Shown here: positions 1 through 8,467 of the stretch, one piece after another
Layout of the letters: the number at the start of each line of letters is the position of its first letter
Numbering within the stretch: position 1 is the stretch's first letter
From: an uncultured cyanobacterium
GTDB taxonomy: Bacteria; Cyanobacteriota; Cyanobacteriia; PCC-6307; Cyanobiaceae
DNA length: 64,000 bases
NCBI GenBank assembly: GCA_903871775.1
Contig: CAIQIA010000002.1
Location: 1-64,000, forward strand
Direction of reading: 5' to 3'
Translations under genes and position numbers: made by a program
Notes under the pieces: generated by a model
Told to the model about the DNA's origin: nothing
Seen by the model: only the letters and a program-made list of their open reading frames with translations
Database searches by the model: none

Positions 1-261
1 GCTGGTGTAAGCACGGCCGACACTCACGCTGCCGCTGCTCTGCACCTTGGCGGTGTAGGTCAGCTCACGGCCACCGTCGTCGTCTCCGTCATGGAGAACG
101 ATCCCCTTGGCCGACAGCAGGGCCAGGTAGAAGTCGGTGTACTCCAGCCGTTCACGGCCGGCCTTGCTGGTGCTCACGTAGCCACAGGCCCGCACCATCT
201 CTGCCTTGGGGGCATCCCCCATCTCCTGAACCTTGGCCAGGAGGTCAGCGCCGATCAGCAT
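1..261 (-). CDS. cyAbrB-family transcriptional regulator (partial, C-terminus off the left edge)
   Basis: The visible 87 residues start MLIGADLLAKVQEMGDAPKA at 261 and contain the CGYVST and FYxALLxAKG motifs of cyanobacterial AbrB-like proteins. The family carries its AbrB-type DNA-binding domain at the C-terminus and regulates nitrogen, carbon and redox genes. By eye, a bit over half the residues match the complete paralog at 22894-23262. Cyanobacteria normally keep two such paralogs. The stop and the end of the DNA-binding part lie outside the window, so which paralog this is cannot be decided. Confidence 0.85.
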   Translation of the reverse strand, partial: MLIGADLLAKVQEMGDAPKAEMVRACGYVSTSKAGRERLEYTDFYLALLSAKGIVLHDGDDDGGRELTYTAKVQSSGSVSVGRAYTS

Positions 262-337
262 TGATCGTCAGCGAACAACCGGAGGCTACCCGGGTCCCCC
301 AGAAAACTTCCCCGTCGCCCTCCTGACCTTGAGGCAC

Positions 338-1549
338 TCACAGCGACAGCTCCAGCCACCAGCCGCTGCCGTCACCTTCCACCATCCAGCGCCGGCCCCA
401 GTTGCGCCGGGAATAGAGCTGCCCTTTGCCGCCGATGTCGCTCACATAGCCCCCAGCGGTCAGGTCGGCTTCTCCGTTGGGGTCGTGGATCCGCAGCACC
501 TGCCGTTGCGGATCCCAGCCGACCACCACACTCCAGTGGCCGCCACCACTCGGCGCCTGCACTGGGCCTTTGTGCAGCCAGCCCACGGGCACCGGAATCC
601 GCCGCTGCAGCTGCGTGATCAGATCTTCCATCCGGCCATCGGTGCGCAGCCGGGCTGTGATGCCGAGTTCCGCCAATGCCTGGATCTGGGCCTGGGCATC
701 AGTGGTGTCGCCATGGCGCTGCACGATCGCCAGGTAACGGTCATCCGGCTGACCCGGGCCGCTGGTCAGACACCCCGGCCGCAGGAATTCGGCCGCCATG
801 GCGCAGCTGGAGGAGAAACACATCCGCGGGCCCTGGCCCGTGCTGCTGTCGTTCTGGGCGTAGTACGGCACCGGCAGTTCGATGGCGGTGGTGGCCGTCA
901 GCGGCGGGAGGGGTACCGGCATCGGCGGCCCTTCGTTCTGCACGTCCTGACGGAACCGCCGCGCGAAGGCCTCCAGCTGCGCTGCGCTCAGGCTTGCCTG
1001 CAGCTCCTGCCAGGCCGTCACCTGGTGCTCCAGCTCTTGGTGGAATCGCACCGCCGCCAGCAACTCAATCGGAGCTGCCTTCTCACTGGCGCCGTCATCT
1101 TCACCGCGGCGGCTGTGGGCGAGCTCCAGCTGGCGGCGACGGATCAATCCCGCCAGCGGACCGTTGGCACCCTTCACCCAGCGGGGCAGTTCCTCAGGCA
1201 GCACCACTGCCGGATCCTCCCCCGCCAGCAACCGTCGCCGCAGGCTGCTGTCTGCCAACGCCCCGGCCCCCACGTTGAAGCAGAAGCTCACCAGCGCCTC
1301 CCGTTGCCAGCTGCTCAAGCCGCCACTGGCCACCAACTGATCCACGGCCCGTTCGGCCTCGGCGACATCCACCAGCAACCAGGCCTCGGCCTGGCCCTGG
1401 CTGATCACCAGCCCAGGCGTCACCTCAGGGCCGGTGTGGCCATAGCCGACGGTCCAGGGTTCACCACCACTGCCGGGGTCGGGATAGGCCACCAGACGGC
1501 AACCTTCCAGCTGCCGGATCAGCTCCAGTCCTTCGTTGCTCACCGCCAT
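338..1549 (-). CDS. GH24 lysozyme fused to a C39-like cysteine peptidase
   Basis: 403 residues. Residues 6-150 match a phage-type GH24 muramidase: Glu15 in QLEGCR, Asp24 in AYPDP, and WTVGYGHTGP at 32-41, in the order of the T4-lysozyme Glu-Asp-Thr triad. A helical linker follows to about residue 210. Residues 223-400 look like a papain-like C39_2 domain with Cys244 (RMCFSSSC), His338 (GGGHWSVVVGW) and Asp356 (RIHDPNG). Together these would cut the glycan and a peptide bond of the cell wall. The ATG at 1549 directly precedes the GH24 core. The frame is open to 1726, but that extension would overlap the neighbouring plus-strand gene and has no domain. No signal peptide is visible. The HTH gene and integrase nearby suggest a prophage or element origin; this is inference. 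Confidence 0.85.
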   Translation of the reverse strand: MAVSNEGLELIRQLEGCRLVAYPDPGSGGEPWTVGYGHTGPEVTPGLVISQGQAEAWLLVDVAEAERAVDQLVASGGLSSWQREALVSFCFNVGAGALADSSLRRRLLAGEDPAVVLPEELPRWVKGANGPLAGLIRRRQLELAHSRRGEDDGASEKAAPIELLAAVRFHQELEHQVTAWQELQASLSAAQLEAFARRFRQDVQNEGPPMPVPLPPLTATTAIELPVPYYAQNDSSTGQGPRMCFSSSCAMAAEFLRPGCLTSGPGQPDDRYLAIVQRHGDTTDAQAQIQALAELGITARLRTDGRMEDLITQLQRRIPVPVGWLHKGPVQAPSGGGHWSVVVGWDPQRQVLRIHDPNGEADLTAGGYVSDIGGKGQLYSRRNWGRRWMVEGDGSGWWLELSL

Positions 1550-1637
1550 CGCCAGTTCAGTCAGGGCGGCTGAGGGTTCCCGGGATGGACGCCATCGCCC
1601 CAGGCCGGAACCCTCCCCAGCGTTGCCGTTCTGCCCG

Positions 1638-1925
1638 ATGGACTCCCGCCGGCTGGTGGTCTGGATGTCGGCCTGCATCCTCGGGTTCCAGGGCGGCACC
1701 CTGCTGCTTGATCTGGGCCACTGCACCCTCCTCTCCTGGCTCTATGTCCAGCGCCATGGACTGCCCTCAGCGATTGATCCAACCCTGGTGTTCTGCGAAC
1801 GGCCCCGCAGCCGCGTTGATGCCGCCGTCGCCCAGGGCCTCAGCGTCCTCGCCGGCCTTGCCCTTGGCGGCAGTGTCGGTGGTGGGTCTGTCGGGCCCGG
1901 GCCTGGTGGCGGGCGGGGTCTGTAG
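1638..1925 (+). CDS. small membrane protein, unknown
   Basis: 95 residues from the ATG at 1638. An N-terminal hydrophobic stretch (residues 6-30) is followed by a Cys/His-containing LGHCTLLSWLYVQRHG segment, a polar middle and a glycine-rich tail (residues 68-95). The composition is protein-like in the first 70 residues, and the motif looks like a conserved cyanobacterial small protein, but I cannot assign a function. It is divergent from the lysozyme fusion, with 88 bp between the starts. The Gly-rich tail may be overcalled. Confidence 0.5.
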   Translation: MDSRRLVVWMSACILGFQGGTLLLDLGHCTLLSWLYVQRHGLPSAIDPTLVFCERPRSRVDAAVAQGLSVLAGLALGGSVGGGSVGPGPGGGRGL

Positions 1926-1967
1926 CTTCCGCCGACGCGGGTAGCCTCCCGACCCTGAGGCGATGCC

Positions 1968-2177
1968 GTGACGCACAGACGTCCTGATCCCTGGCTCGAG
2001 ACCCAGGCCATGGCGGAACATCTGCGCATCAGCCGGCAGACCCTCTGGCGACTGCGGCGCCATCGCATCCTGCGGGAAGGCCACCACTGGACCCGCAAGA
2101 CCCCCGGCTGCAGCCGCTCCGATCTGCTCTGGCACGTACCCCGCTGCGAAATAGCCCTGCGGCGCGTGGTCGCCTAA
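1968..2177 (+). CDS. small helix-turn-helix protein, excisionase-like
   Basis: 69 residues from a GTG at 1968. Residues 12-35 (AMAEHLRISRQTLWRLRRHR) form a MerR/excisionase-type helix-turn-helix. The protein is strongly basic, as expected for a recombination directionality factor or a small DNA-binding regulator. It converges on the integrase gene, with a 4 bp overlap of their stops (2174-2177). The position beside a tyrosine recombinase supports an Xis-like role, but that role is inferred from context. Confidence 0.6.
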   Translation: MTHRRPDPWLETQAMAEHLRISRQTLWRLRRHRILREGHHWTRKTPGCSRSDLLWHVPRCEIALRRVVA

Positions 2178-3646
2178 CCCAGCCCCGCCACCCGCAGCTT
2201 GCGGGCCAGCTCGATCAGTTCCGGTGTCACGCCCTCCGGCAGCCGTGTCACCTCACGGATCACCGGTTCGACCGCCTGGGTCGTCAGGGTCCGGCCTTCA
2301 TCCCGCGCCCGACGCTGGAGCAGGTTCGCCAGCTTGTGCTCCGCCTGTTCCTCAGCCAGGTAGCGGCTGGCATGCACCGCTTCGCTGTGGCCCATCGAGG
2401 CGGCCTTCACCGCCGTGGACCAGGTGGTCGTCGCCTTGGCCCGCAGGGCCCAGGCATGGCGCAGGTCATAGAGCCGGCAGCGATCCCGGCGGGCCTTGGG
2501 TTTCGGTTTGCCCGGCAGGGGCCGTGGCTGGTGATACCCGAACAGCTTCACGGGGATCTCCCGGTCCTCCCGGCCCCGGTTGCGCAACCAGTGGGCCAGC
2601 ACGATCGACAGATCCCCGTTGTTGAAGAACTGCACCGTCCCGTCCGGCCGTTCCGCTGTGCGGATCGCATGGCGTTGCCGCAGTTCGGTGAGCATCCGCC
2701 GTGAATGCTCACGGTCATCGAGCCGGTAACGGCTCACCCACTCCAGCGGCAGCGGCAGGGCAAAGCGGTGGCCGGTCTTGGTGGCACTGCCATCGCCATG
2801 GCTGTGGAAGCTGCCCACCTCGATCACTCCGGCATCGGCCTCCACCTCGCCCGGCAGTCGGTCGATGTGCCACACCTCATGCCCCCGCAGGCCATAGGTG
2901 GCGATCATCGCCATCACCCAGCCCCGCAAGGGATCGAGCAGCATCAGCCGGTCCAGCCAGTCCTGCACGTCGTCCGTGCGCGGGATGTGGCGGGGCGCCG
3001 GAGCCCTCAGACGGCCGGCCCCACGTTTGAGCTGCTCCAGCCGCTGGCGCAGGTCCGGCGTGGCGATGGCGACCCCCCGCTGGGCGAGGTAGTTCACCAT
3101 CTGCACCACCCCGTAGAACCCCTTGCTGTTGTATTCCCGGCGGATCAGCTGCTGTCGCGGATCCTCCCGATGGGCCAGCAGCGAGGCCGGGGTGTGCAGG
3201 CAGTACTGCTCCAGCTGATGGCTGGTGGCCAGCTCCTCGGCGGCGAAGGCCCGCCCGAAGTAGCCGCCATCGCGAAAGCAGACGAAGGGATTGCGGTCCC
3301 GGGCCTTGGGGCCCCCCGGGGCGATCCAGCCACCCACCAGCGCCCGCAGCTCCCCCCAGGTCTGCACCGCCGCCGGCCCCTGGACGCCACCACCGGCCAG
3401 GCAGTCCCAGTCGAGGCCCGCCTGGCCCCGCAGCAACCGCTGGTCCGCCTGCAGGAGCAGCGCCGCCAGGTCCCAGCAGTCCTGTTCGCTGTCGGCGCGG
3501 TAACCGCGGGCCGACTGCTGACGCCGGGGCGGCAGGGTCTCGTAGACCTGCACATAGGGGCTGCGGGCCACCTGCTTGATGCGATAGCGGCAGCCAGCCG
3601 CCTGCAACCGCAGCTGGGCCTGGCTGAAGAAATCGCGCGCGTGCAT
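2174..3646 (-). CDS. tyrosine recombinase / phage-type integrase
   Basis: 490 residues from the ATG at 3646. The C-terminal half carries the tyrosine-recombinase signature: box I Arg254 in ATYGLRGHEV, box II Arg396 in RLYDLRHAWALR, GHS with His420, and the expected nucleophile Tyr429 nine residues later (HASRYLAEE). The first His of HxxR in box II is Tyr here. The N-terminal 230 residues would hold the arm- and core-binding domains. The 5' end faces tRNA-Lys 187 bp away, the usual place for an integrase using a tRNA attachment site. An in-frame extension to 3715 is possible but would read through an inverted repeat, so I prefer 3646. Confidence 0.88.
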   Translation of the reverse strand: MHARDFFSQAQLRLQAAGCRYRIKQVARSPYVQVYETLPPRRQQSARGYRADSEQDCWDLAALLLQADQRLLRGQAGLDWDCLAGGGVQGPAAVQTWGELRALVGGWIAPGGPKARDRNPFVCFRDGGYFGRAFAAEELATSHQLEQYCLHTPASLLAHREDPRQQLIRREYNSKGFYGVVQMVNYLAQRGVAIATPDLRQRLEQLKRGAGRLRAPAPRHIPRTDDVQDWLDRLMLLDPLRGWVMAMIATYGLRGHEVWHIDRLPGEVEADAGVIEVGSFHSHGDGSATKTGHRFALPLPLEWVSRYRLDDREHSRRMLTELRQRHAIRTAERPDGTVQFFNNGDLSIVLAHWLRNRGREDREIPVKLFGYHQPRPLPGKPKPKARRDRCRLYDLRHAWALRAKATTTWSTAVKAASMGHSEAVHASRYLAEEQAEHKLANLLQRRARDEGRTLTTQAVEPVIREVTRLPEGVTPELIELARKLRVAGLG

Positions 3647-3694
3647 CGGCACAGGGCCTGTCTCACCACCAGTCTGGTCGCGGCCCCTGAAAGC

Positions 3695-3715
3695 TTGAGG
3701 AACTGAGTTCCTCAA
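3695..3715. repeat. perfect 9-bp inverted repeat upstream of the integrase
   Basis: TTGAGGAAC and GTTCCTCAA flank a TGA spacer (arms 3695-3703 and 3707-3715). A second shorter inverted repeat, TTGCGC/GCGCAA, lies at 3721-3738, and the 9-mer CCCCTGAAA occurs at 3684-3692 and 3775-3783. All sit between the integrase start and the tRNA, where operator or recombinase arm sites would be expected. No direct evidence of function. Confidence 0.4.
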
Positions 3716-3832
3716 AATCGTTGCGCACGGGGGCGCAAAGGGACGAACCGCTACGGCAGCAGCCGCGGAGCCGACCCCTGAAATCGCTTGCGCCGCAGGC
3801 GTTTTGCTCGGGTTCCCAGGGCTGGTCTGGAG

Positions 3833-3904
3833 TGGGTCGCCTGAGATTCGAACTCAGGACCAATCGGTTAAAAGCCGAGTGCTCTACCGCTGAGCTAGCG
3901 ACCC
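3833..3904 (-). tRNA. tRNA-Lys (anticodon TTT)
   Basis: On the minus strand a 72-nt cloverleaf can be drawn. The acceptor stem is GGGTCGC (3904-3898) with GCGACCC (3840-3834), and the discriminator A is at 3833. The D arm is AGCTCAGCGGTAGAGC, the anticodon loop CTTTTAA has anticodon TTT, and the T arm contains GTTCGAATC. CCA is not encoded. Its 3' end points to the integrase, making it the likely attachment site of the element to the left. Confidence 0.95.
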
Positions 3905-3952
3905 TTACGCCCAGTTGGGCAAAGTCGACGCTACCACGCGACCCCCAGTGCC

Positions 3953-4474
3953 ATGACCGCTTCCCCCTGGCCCAGGCCCAGCCTGGAGGCTGCCGCCTGG
4001 GTGGCGCCCAGCGCCGTGGTGATCGGCGATGTGGTGCTGGCCGCGGGGGTGAGCCTCTGGCCGACGGCGGTGCTGCGCGGTGACCTGTGCGCCATCCGGG
4101 TGGGACGCGACAGCAACGTGCAGGACGGCGCCGTGCTGCACGGTGACCCCGGCGAACCGGTGCACATCGGCGCCGAGGTGACCATCGGCCACCGGGCGGT
4201 GATCCATGGGGCCACCATCGGCGACGGGGCCCTGATCGGCATCGGTGCCGTGGTGCTCAACGGCGTCACGGTCGGCGAGGGGGCCCTGGTGGCGGCGGGG
4301 TCGGTGGTGATGAAAGACGTGCCGCCGGGGGTGCTGGTGGCCGGGGTGCCGGCGGTGATCAAACGGGAGCTGACGGGCGAAACGATCGAAGCCCAGCGGG
4401 TGCATGCCCGCCGCTACCGGCAGCTGGCCGAACGCCACGCCGCAGCCGCCGACACGACCATTTGCGTCGATTGA
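3953..4474 (+). CDS. gamma-carbonic anhydrase family protein
   Basis: 173 residues forming a left-handed beta-helix of hexapeptide repeats (residues 14-125). The three zinc-ligand histidines of the gamma-CA family can be placed at His63, His80 and His85 (HGD...GHRAVIHG). The C-terminal helix (140-165) is typical of trimeric family members. Members either hydrate CO2 or are inactive relatives (YrdA/PaaY, formerly called ferripyochelin-binding protein). It sits immediately upstream of psbY. Activity cannot be judged from sequence alone. Confidence 0.88.
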   Translation: MTASPWPRPSLEAAAWVAPSAVVIGDVVLAAGVSLWPTAVLRGDLCAIRVGRDSNVQDGAVLHGDPGEPVHIGAEVTIGHRAVIHGATIGDGALIGIGAVVLNGVTVGEGALVAAGSVVMKDVPPGVLVAGVPAVIKRELTGETIEAQRVHARRYRQLAERHAAAADTTICVD

Positions 4475-4507
4475 CGAAAGGTCCCCCATTCTCCGGGTGC
4501 GGCTCCG

Positions 4508-4513
4508 TAGGAT
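4508..4513 (+). promoter_or_regulatory. putative -10 box of psbY
   Basis: TAGGAT ends 27 nt before the psbY ATG, matching the spacing of other TAGRRT boxes in this window. No clear -35 box is seen. Confidence 0.4.
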
Positions 4514-4540
4514 CGCCGCCACATTCCTCCGCCTGCACCC

Positions 4541-4663
4541 ATGGATCTCCGGCTTGCCCTGGTCGCGTCTCCGATCCTGCTGGCAGTGGGCTGGGCCGGG
4601 TTCAACATCGGCCGTGCCGCCGTCGGTCAGCTGCAGCTGATGATCAAGCGATCCCGCGCCTGA
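4541..4663 (+). CDS. psbY: photosystem II protein PsbY
   Basis: A 40-residue protein starting [20 protein letters not shown]. It has one membrane helix (residues 5-23) followed by the conserved FNIG...GQLQ segment of PsbY. PsbY is a small peripheral subunit of photosystem II near cytochrome b559 in the thylakoid membrane. It is followed 4 nt later by trmFO, so the two may be cotranscribed. Length and motif fit the family well. Confidence 0.93.
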   Translation: MDLRLALVASPILLAVGWAGFNIGRAAVGQLQLMIKRSRA

Positions 4664-4667
4664 CCCC

Positions 4668-6014
4668 TTGACGGTACTGGTGATCGGCGCCGGCCTCGCC
4701 GGCAGCGAGGCCGCCTGGCAGGTGGCTTCGGCCGGTGTGCCGGTGCGACTGGTCGAGATGCGCCCGGTGCATCGCTCCCCCGCCCACCACAGCGGCGAGT
4801 TCGGCGAACTGGTGTGCAGCAACAGCTTTGGAGCCCTCAGTGCCGATCGGGCCGCCGGGCTGCTGCAGGAAGAACTGCGGCGACTGGGCTCGTTGGTGAT
4901 CGCCACCGCCGACGCCCATGCCGTCCCCGCCGGTGGTGCCCTGGCGGTCGACCGGGGCCGCTACGGCGCCGCCCTCACCGCCGCCCTCGAGCAGCATCCG
5001 CTGGTGACCGTTGAACGGCGCGAACACACCGTCCTGCCGGCCGAAGGAGAGATCGCCGTGCTGGCGACGGGGCCGCTCACGAGCGAACCGCTGGCCGAAC
5101 AGCTGCGGGCCTTCACCGGCCGGGCCGACTGCCACTTCTTTGATGCCGCCAGCCCCATCGTCGAAGGCGACAGCATCGACATGGCCGTGGCGTTCAGGGC
5201 CAGCCGTTACGACAAGGGCGACGCCGACTACATCAACTGCCCCATGGACCGGGAGCAGTACCTGGCCTTCCGCGATGCCCTGCTCACGGCCGAGCAGGCC
5301 GAGGTGAAGGACTTCGACCGCGACAGCGCCACCTTCTTCGAGGGCTGCCTGCCGATCGAAGAGCTGGCCCGCCGGGGGGAAGACACCATGCGCTATGGGC
5401 CCCTCAAGCCGATCGGCCTCTGGGATGGCCGCTGGGGCGATGTGAACGACCGCGATGTGCGCCGGGCCCGCCGCGCCTACGCCGTGGTGCAGCTGCGGCA
5501 GGAAGACCGCGACGGACGCCTGTGGAACCTGGTGGGCTTTCAGACGAACCTCCGGTGGGGCGAGCAGAAACGCGTGCTGCGGCTGATTCCGGGGCTCGCC
5601 GATGCCGAATTCGTGCGCTTCGGCGTGATGCACCGCAACACCTTTCTCGAAGCACCGCAGCTGCTTGATCCCAGCCTGCAGTTCCGCCGGCGCCCGTCGC
5701 TGCTGGCGGCAGGGCAGATCACCGGCACCGAGGGCTATGCCGCCGCCGTCGCCGGCGGCTGGCTGGCCGGCACCAACGCCGCCCGCCTCGTGCGGGGTCG
5801 GCCCCCCCTCACCCTGCCGCGCACCACCATGATCGGTGCCCTCACCCATTTCATCGCCGAAGCACCGAGCGACCGGTTCCAGCCGATGCCCCCCAACTTC
5901 GGCCTGCTGCCCGAACTGCCCGACCGCATCCGCGACAAACGCCGCCGCTACGGCGCCTACCGCGACCGGGCCCTGGCCGACCTGACGGCGACCCTGGCCG
6001 GTGCCGCCGCCTAG
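4668..6014 (+). CDS. trmFO: methylenetetrahydrofolate-tRNA-(uracil-5-)-methyltransferase TrmFO
   Basis: 448 residues. The N-terminus has the FAD-binding [12 protein letters not shown] (residues 7-18), then the family's [12 protein letters not shown] and VCSNSFGAL motifs. [11 protein letters not shown] and the C-terminal [20 protein letters not shown] follow. TrmFO forms ribothymidine-54 in the tRNA T-loop using methylene-THF and FAD. The frame begins at a TTG (4668) just before the beta-strand TVLVIGAG; no better upstream start exists after the psbY stop. Length is normal for the family. Confidence 0.95.
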   Translation: MTVLVIGAGLAGSEAAWQVASAGVPVRLVEMRPVHRSPAHHSGEFGELVCSNSFGALSADRAAGLLQEELRRLGSLVIATADAHAVPAGGALAVDRGRYGAALTAALEQHPLVTVERREHTVLPAEGEIAVLATGPLTSEPLAEQLRAFTGRADCHFFDAASPIVEGDSIDMAVAFRASRYDKGDADYINCPMDREQYLAFRDALLTAEQAEVKDFDRDSATFFEGCLPIEELARRGEDTMRYGPLKPIGLWDGRWGDVNDRDVRRARRAYAVVQLRQEDRDGRLWNLVGFQTNLRWGEQKRVLRLIPGLADAEFVRFGVMHRNTFLEAPQLLDPSLQFRRRPSLLAAGQITGTEGYAAAVAGGWLAGTNAARLVRGRPPLTLPRTTMIGALTHFIAEAPSDRFQPMPPNFGLLPELPDRIRDKRRRYGAYRDRALADLTATLAGAAA

Positions 6015-6017
6015 GGT
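6012..6017 (+). promoter_or_regulatory. putative -10 box of crtH
   Basis: TAGGGT overlaps the trmFO stop codon (its TAG is the stop) and ends 23 nt before the crtH GTG start, the recurrent spacing seen elsewhere in the window. Confidence 0.35.
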
Positions 6018-6040
6018 CGCCCCAGCCCATCCGCCCGCCG

Positions 6041-7603
6041 GTGACCCGCAGCCCTGACCCCACCTGGGACGTGATCGTGATCGGCGCCGGCATCGGCGGT
6101 CTGGTCACCGCCAGCCAGCTGGCCGCCAAGGGGGCCCGCACGTTGGTGCTCGAGCGGTACCTGATCCCGGGCGGCAGCGGCGGCAGCTTCCGGCGCGAGG
6201 GCTACACCTTTGATGTGGGCGCCTCGATGATCTTCGGCTTCGGCGAGACAGGCCACACCAACCTGCTCACCCGTGCCCTCGCCGATGTGGGCCAGCACTG
6301 CCCCACGGTGCCCGATCCCGCCCAGCTCGAATACCACCTCCCCGGTGGCCTCACCGTCGCGGTCGACCGCGACTACGAACGCTTCATCGCCGATCTCACC
6401 GCCCGCTTCCCCCACGAAGCCAAGGGCATCCGCGCCTTCTACGACACCTGCTGGCAGGTGTTCCGCTGCCTCGATGCGATGCCACTGCTGTCGCTCGAAG
6501 ATCCGGCCTACCTGGCCAAGGTGTTCGTGCGGGCACCGCTGGCCTGCCTGGGCCTGGCCCGCTGGCTGCCGTTCAACGTCGGTGACGTCGCCCGCGCCCA
6601 CATCCGCGACGAGCAGCTGCTGCGCTTCATCGACATGGAGTGCTTCTGCTGGAGCGTGATGCCCGCCGACCGCACGCCGATGATCAACGCCGGCATGGTG
6701 TTCAGCGATCGCCATGCCGGTGGCATCAACTACCCCCGCGGAGGCGTGGGGGTGATCGCCGAGAAGCTGGTGGCCGGCCTCGAGGGCCATGGCGGGGCGA
6801 TCCGCTACCGGGCCCGGGTCACCGACGTGCTGATCGAGAACGGCACGGCGGTGGGGGTGAAGCTGGCCGACGGCGAAACGATCCGCGCCCGCCGCATCGT
6901 CAGCAATGCCACCCGCTGGGACACCTTCGCCGGTGCAGCCGGCAGCGCGGGGGCCGTGGCCCATCCCCTCGTCGACGCCGAGCACACGCCCGCCGCCGAA
7001 CGCACCTGGCGGCGCCGTTACCAACCCTCGCCATCGTTCCTGTCGCTGCATCTGGGCATCGACGCCGCCGTTGTTCCCGAGGGCTTCCACTGCCACCATC
7101 TGCTGCTTGACGACTGGGGGGCGATGGAGGCCGAGCAGGGGGTGGTGTTCGTGTCGATGCCCACCCTGCTCGACCCGTCCCTGGCGCCTGCGGGCCGCCA
7201 CATCCTGCACACCTTCACCCCCAGTGCGATCGAGGCGTGGCGCCACCTCTCCCCGGCCGACTACCGGGCGAAGAAACAGGCCGATGCCGATCGGCTCATC
7301 GGCCGCCTCGAGGCGATCCTGCCGGGGCTGGCCGGGGCGATTCGCCATCGGGAGGTGGGCACCCCCCGCAGCCATCGCCGCTTCCTCGGCCGGATGGGCG
7401 GCAGCTACGGCCCGATCCCGGCCCGGCGGCTTCCGGGCCTGCTGCCGATGCCGTTCAACCGCACGGGCCTGCGGGGGTTGTACTGCGTCGGTGATTCGTG
7501 CTTCCCGGGCCAGGGCCTCAATGCCGTCGCCTTCAGCGGCTTCGCCTGCGCCCACCGCATCGGCGCCGACCTGGGCCTCAACCCCTGGGCCCTGCCCGCC
7601 TGA
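6041..7603 (+). CDS. crtH: carotenoid (prolycopene) isomerase CrtH
   Basis: 520 residues from a GTG. The dinucleotide-binding motif VIGAGIGGLVTASQLA (residues 10-25) begins a phytoene-desaturase-like flavoprotein, with LVLERYLIPGGSGGSF and, near the end, CVGDSCFPGQGLNAVAFSG. CrtH converts poly-cis lycopene to all-trans lycopene before cyclisation. Length and the GDSCFPGQG motif match CrtH/CRTISO rather than CrtI or CrtP. It stands between trmFO and two small unknown genes on the same strand. Confidence 0.92.
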   Translation: MTRSPDPTWDVIVIGAGIGGLVTASQLAAKGARTLVLERYLIPGGSGGSFRREGYTFDVGASMIFGFGETGHTNLLTRALADVGQHCPTVPDPAQLEYHLPGGLTVAVDRDYERFIADLTARFPHEAKGIRAFYDTCWQVFRCLDAMPLLSLEDPAYLAKVFVRAPLACLGLARWLPFNVGDVARAHIRDEQLLRFIDMECFCWSVMPADRTPMINAGMVFSDRHAGGINYPRGGVGVIAEKLVAGLEGHGGAIRYRARVTDVLIENGTAVGVKLADGETIRARRIVSNATRWDTFAGAAGSAGAVAHPLVDAEHTPAAERTWRRRYQPSPSFLSLHLGIDAAVVPEGFHCHHLLLDDWGAMEAEQGVVFVSMPTLLDPSLAPAGRHILHTFTPSAIEAWRHLSPADYRAKKQADADRLIGRLEAILPGLAGAIRHREVGTPRSHRRFLGRMGGSYGPIPARRLPGLLPMPFNRTGLRGLYCVGDSCFPGQGLNAVAFSGFACAHRIGADLGLNPWALPA

Positions 7604-7628
7604 GCCACGGCGATCGGCCGACCCTGCA

Positions 7629-7634
7629 TAAGGT
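7629..7634 (+). promoter_or_regulatory. putative -10 box for the 7656 gene
   Basis: TAAGGT ends 21 nt before the ATG at 7656, close to the spacing of the pdxJ and recR boxes. Confidence 0.35.
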
Positions 7635-7655
7635 TGTGCGTCCCGGAGCTGCGCC

Positions 7656-7937
7656 ATGGCTGCCCCCCTGCCCGACGCCGACGACCTGGCCCGGCTGCTG
7701 CAGGCCCGCGGCCTCGAAAGCCGCCCCTGGCTCTGGCATCTGCTGCGACTCAGCCGCCTGCAGCAGGAGCGCGACAGCCTGCCCGCCGACGTCTACCTGG
7801 CCCGCGTGCAGGAGGCCCACGCCGACCTGATGCGCCTCGGGGCCTTCTGGGAAGGCCGGGAAGACGAGGTGTTCGGTGGCACCTACCGCCCCGACAGCGT
7901 GCTGGCCCCCCTGCCCGGCAGCCTGGACGACCGCTGA
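7656..7937 (+). CDS. conserved cyanobacterial hypothetical protein
   Basis: 93 residues, mostly helical, Leu/Arg/Asp-rich, with no membrane segment or signal peptide. The middle reads HLLRLSRLQQERDSLPADVY and the end FGGTYRPDSVLAPLPGS. Its stop overlaps the start of the next gene (ATGA at 7937-7940), so the two are translationally coupled. I do not recognise the family. Confidence 0.75.
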   Translation: MAAPLPDADDLARLLQARGLESRPWLWHLLRLSRLQQERDSLPADVYLARVQEAHADLMRLGAFWEGREDEVFGGTYRPDSVLAPLPGSLDDR

Positions 7938-8467
7938 TGACCACCGTCCACCCCCTCGAGCGATTGATCCGCGCCACCCTGGTGCTGCTGTACCTGGCCC
8001 TGGTGCTGCCCCTGCCGGTGCTCGCCCCCGAGGCCCTGCGGCCCTGGCTGCTGGTGCTGGTGCCCCTGGGCCTGGTGCTGCTGCTGATGGTGCTCAGCGA
8101 ACAGCTGTGGGTGAGCGACGAGGGGCTGCGGCTGGGCCATCCCGCCTGGTGCAGCTGGCTGCTGCGCCGCGGCTGGAGCCTGCGCTGGGATGAGGTCGAT
8201 GCTCTGGTGCCGGTGGGCACCAGCCAGGGGGGCCGAGTGTTCTACGTGCGGCGGCGGGGGCCCGAGGGTGGCGCGGTGCTGCTGCCCCACCGCATCGCCC
8301 GCTTCGACGCCTTCCTGGAGCAGTTCAGCCAGCGCACGGGCCTCGACACCCGTGGCGTCGGCCGCCTCACACCTCCCTGGACCTACCAGCTGCTGATGGG
8401 CTTAAGCGGGCTGATGCTGATTGCTGAGCTTGGCGCCATCGCCACCGGTCGCCTTGCCCTCGTCTGA
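7937..8467 (+). CDS. membrane protein with PH-like domain, unknown
   Basis: 176 residues. Two hydrophobic helices (about 12-30 and 36-54) are followed by a soluble beta-rich stretch (60-140) with the LWVSDEGLRL...LRWDEVDALVPV pattern of bacterial PH-like domains. A last hydrophobic helix spans about 152-172. The start overlaps the upstream stop. The final 66 bp (8402-8467) overlap the 3' end of the response-regulator gene on the other strand. Function unknown. Confidence 0.7.
   Translation: MTTVHPLERLIRATLVLLYLALVLPLPVLAPEALRPWLLVLVPLGLVLLLMVLSEQLWVSDEGLRLGHPAWCSWLLRRGWSLRWDEVDALVPVGTSQGGRVFYVRRRGPEGGAVLLPHRIARFDAFLEQFSQRTGLDTRGVGRLTPPWTYQLLMGLSGLMLIAELGAIATGRLALV

Noticed and set aside
2165-2180. 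Possible copy of the tRNA-Lys 3' end (GGTCGCCT) as an att site
   Set aside because: Only 8 matching bases, inside coding sequence; far shorter than usual attachment repeats.
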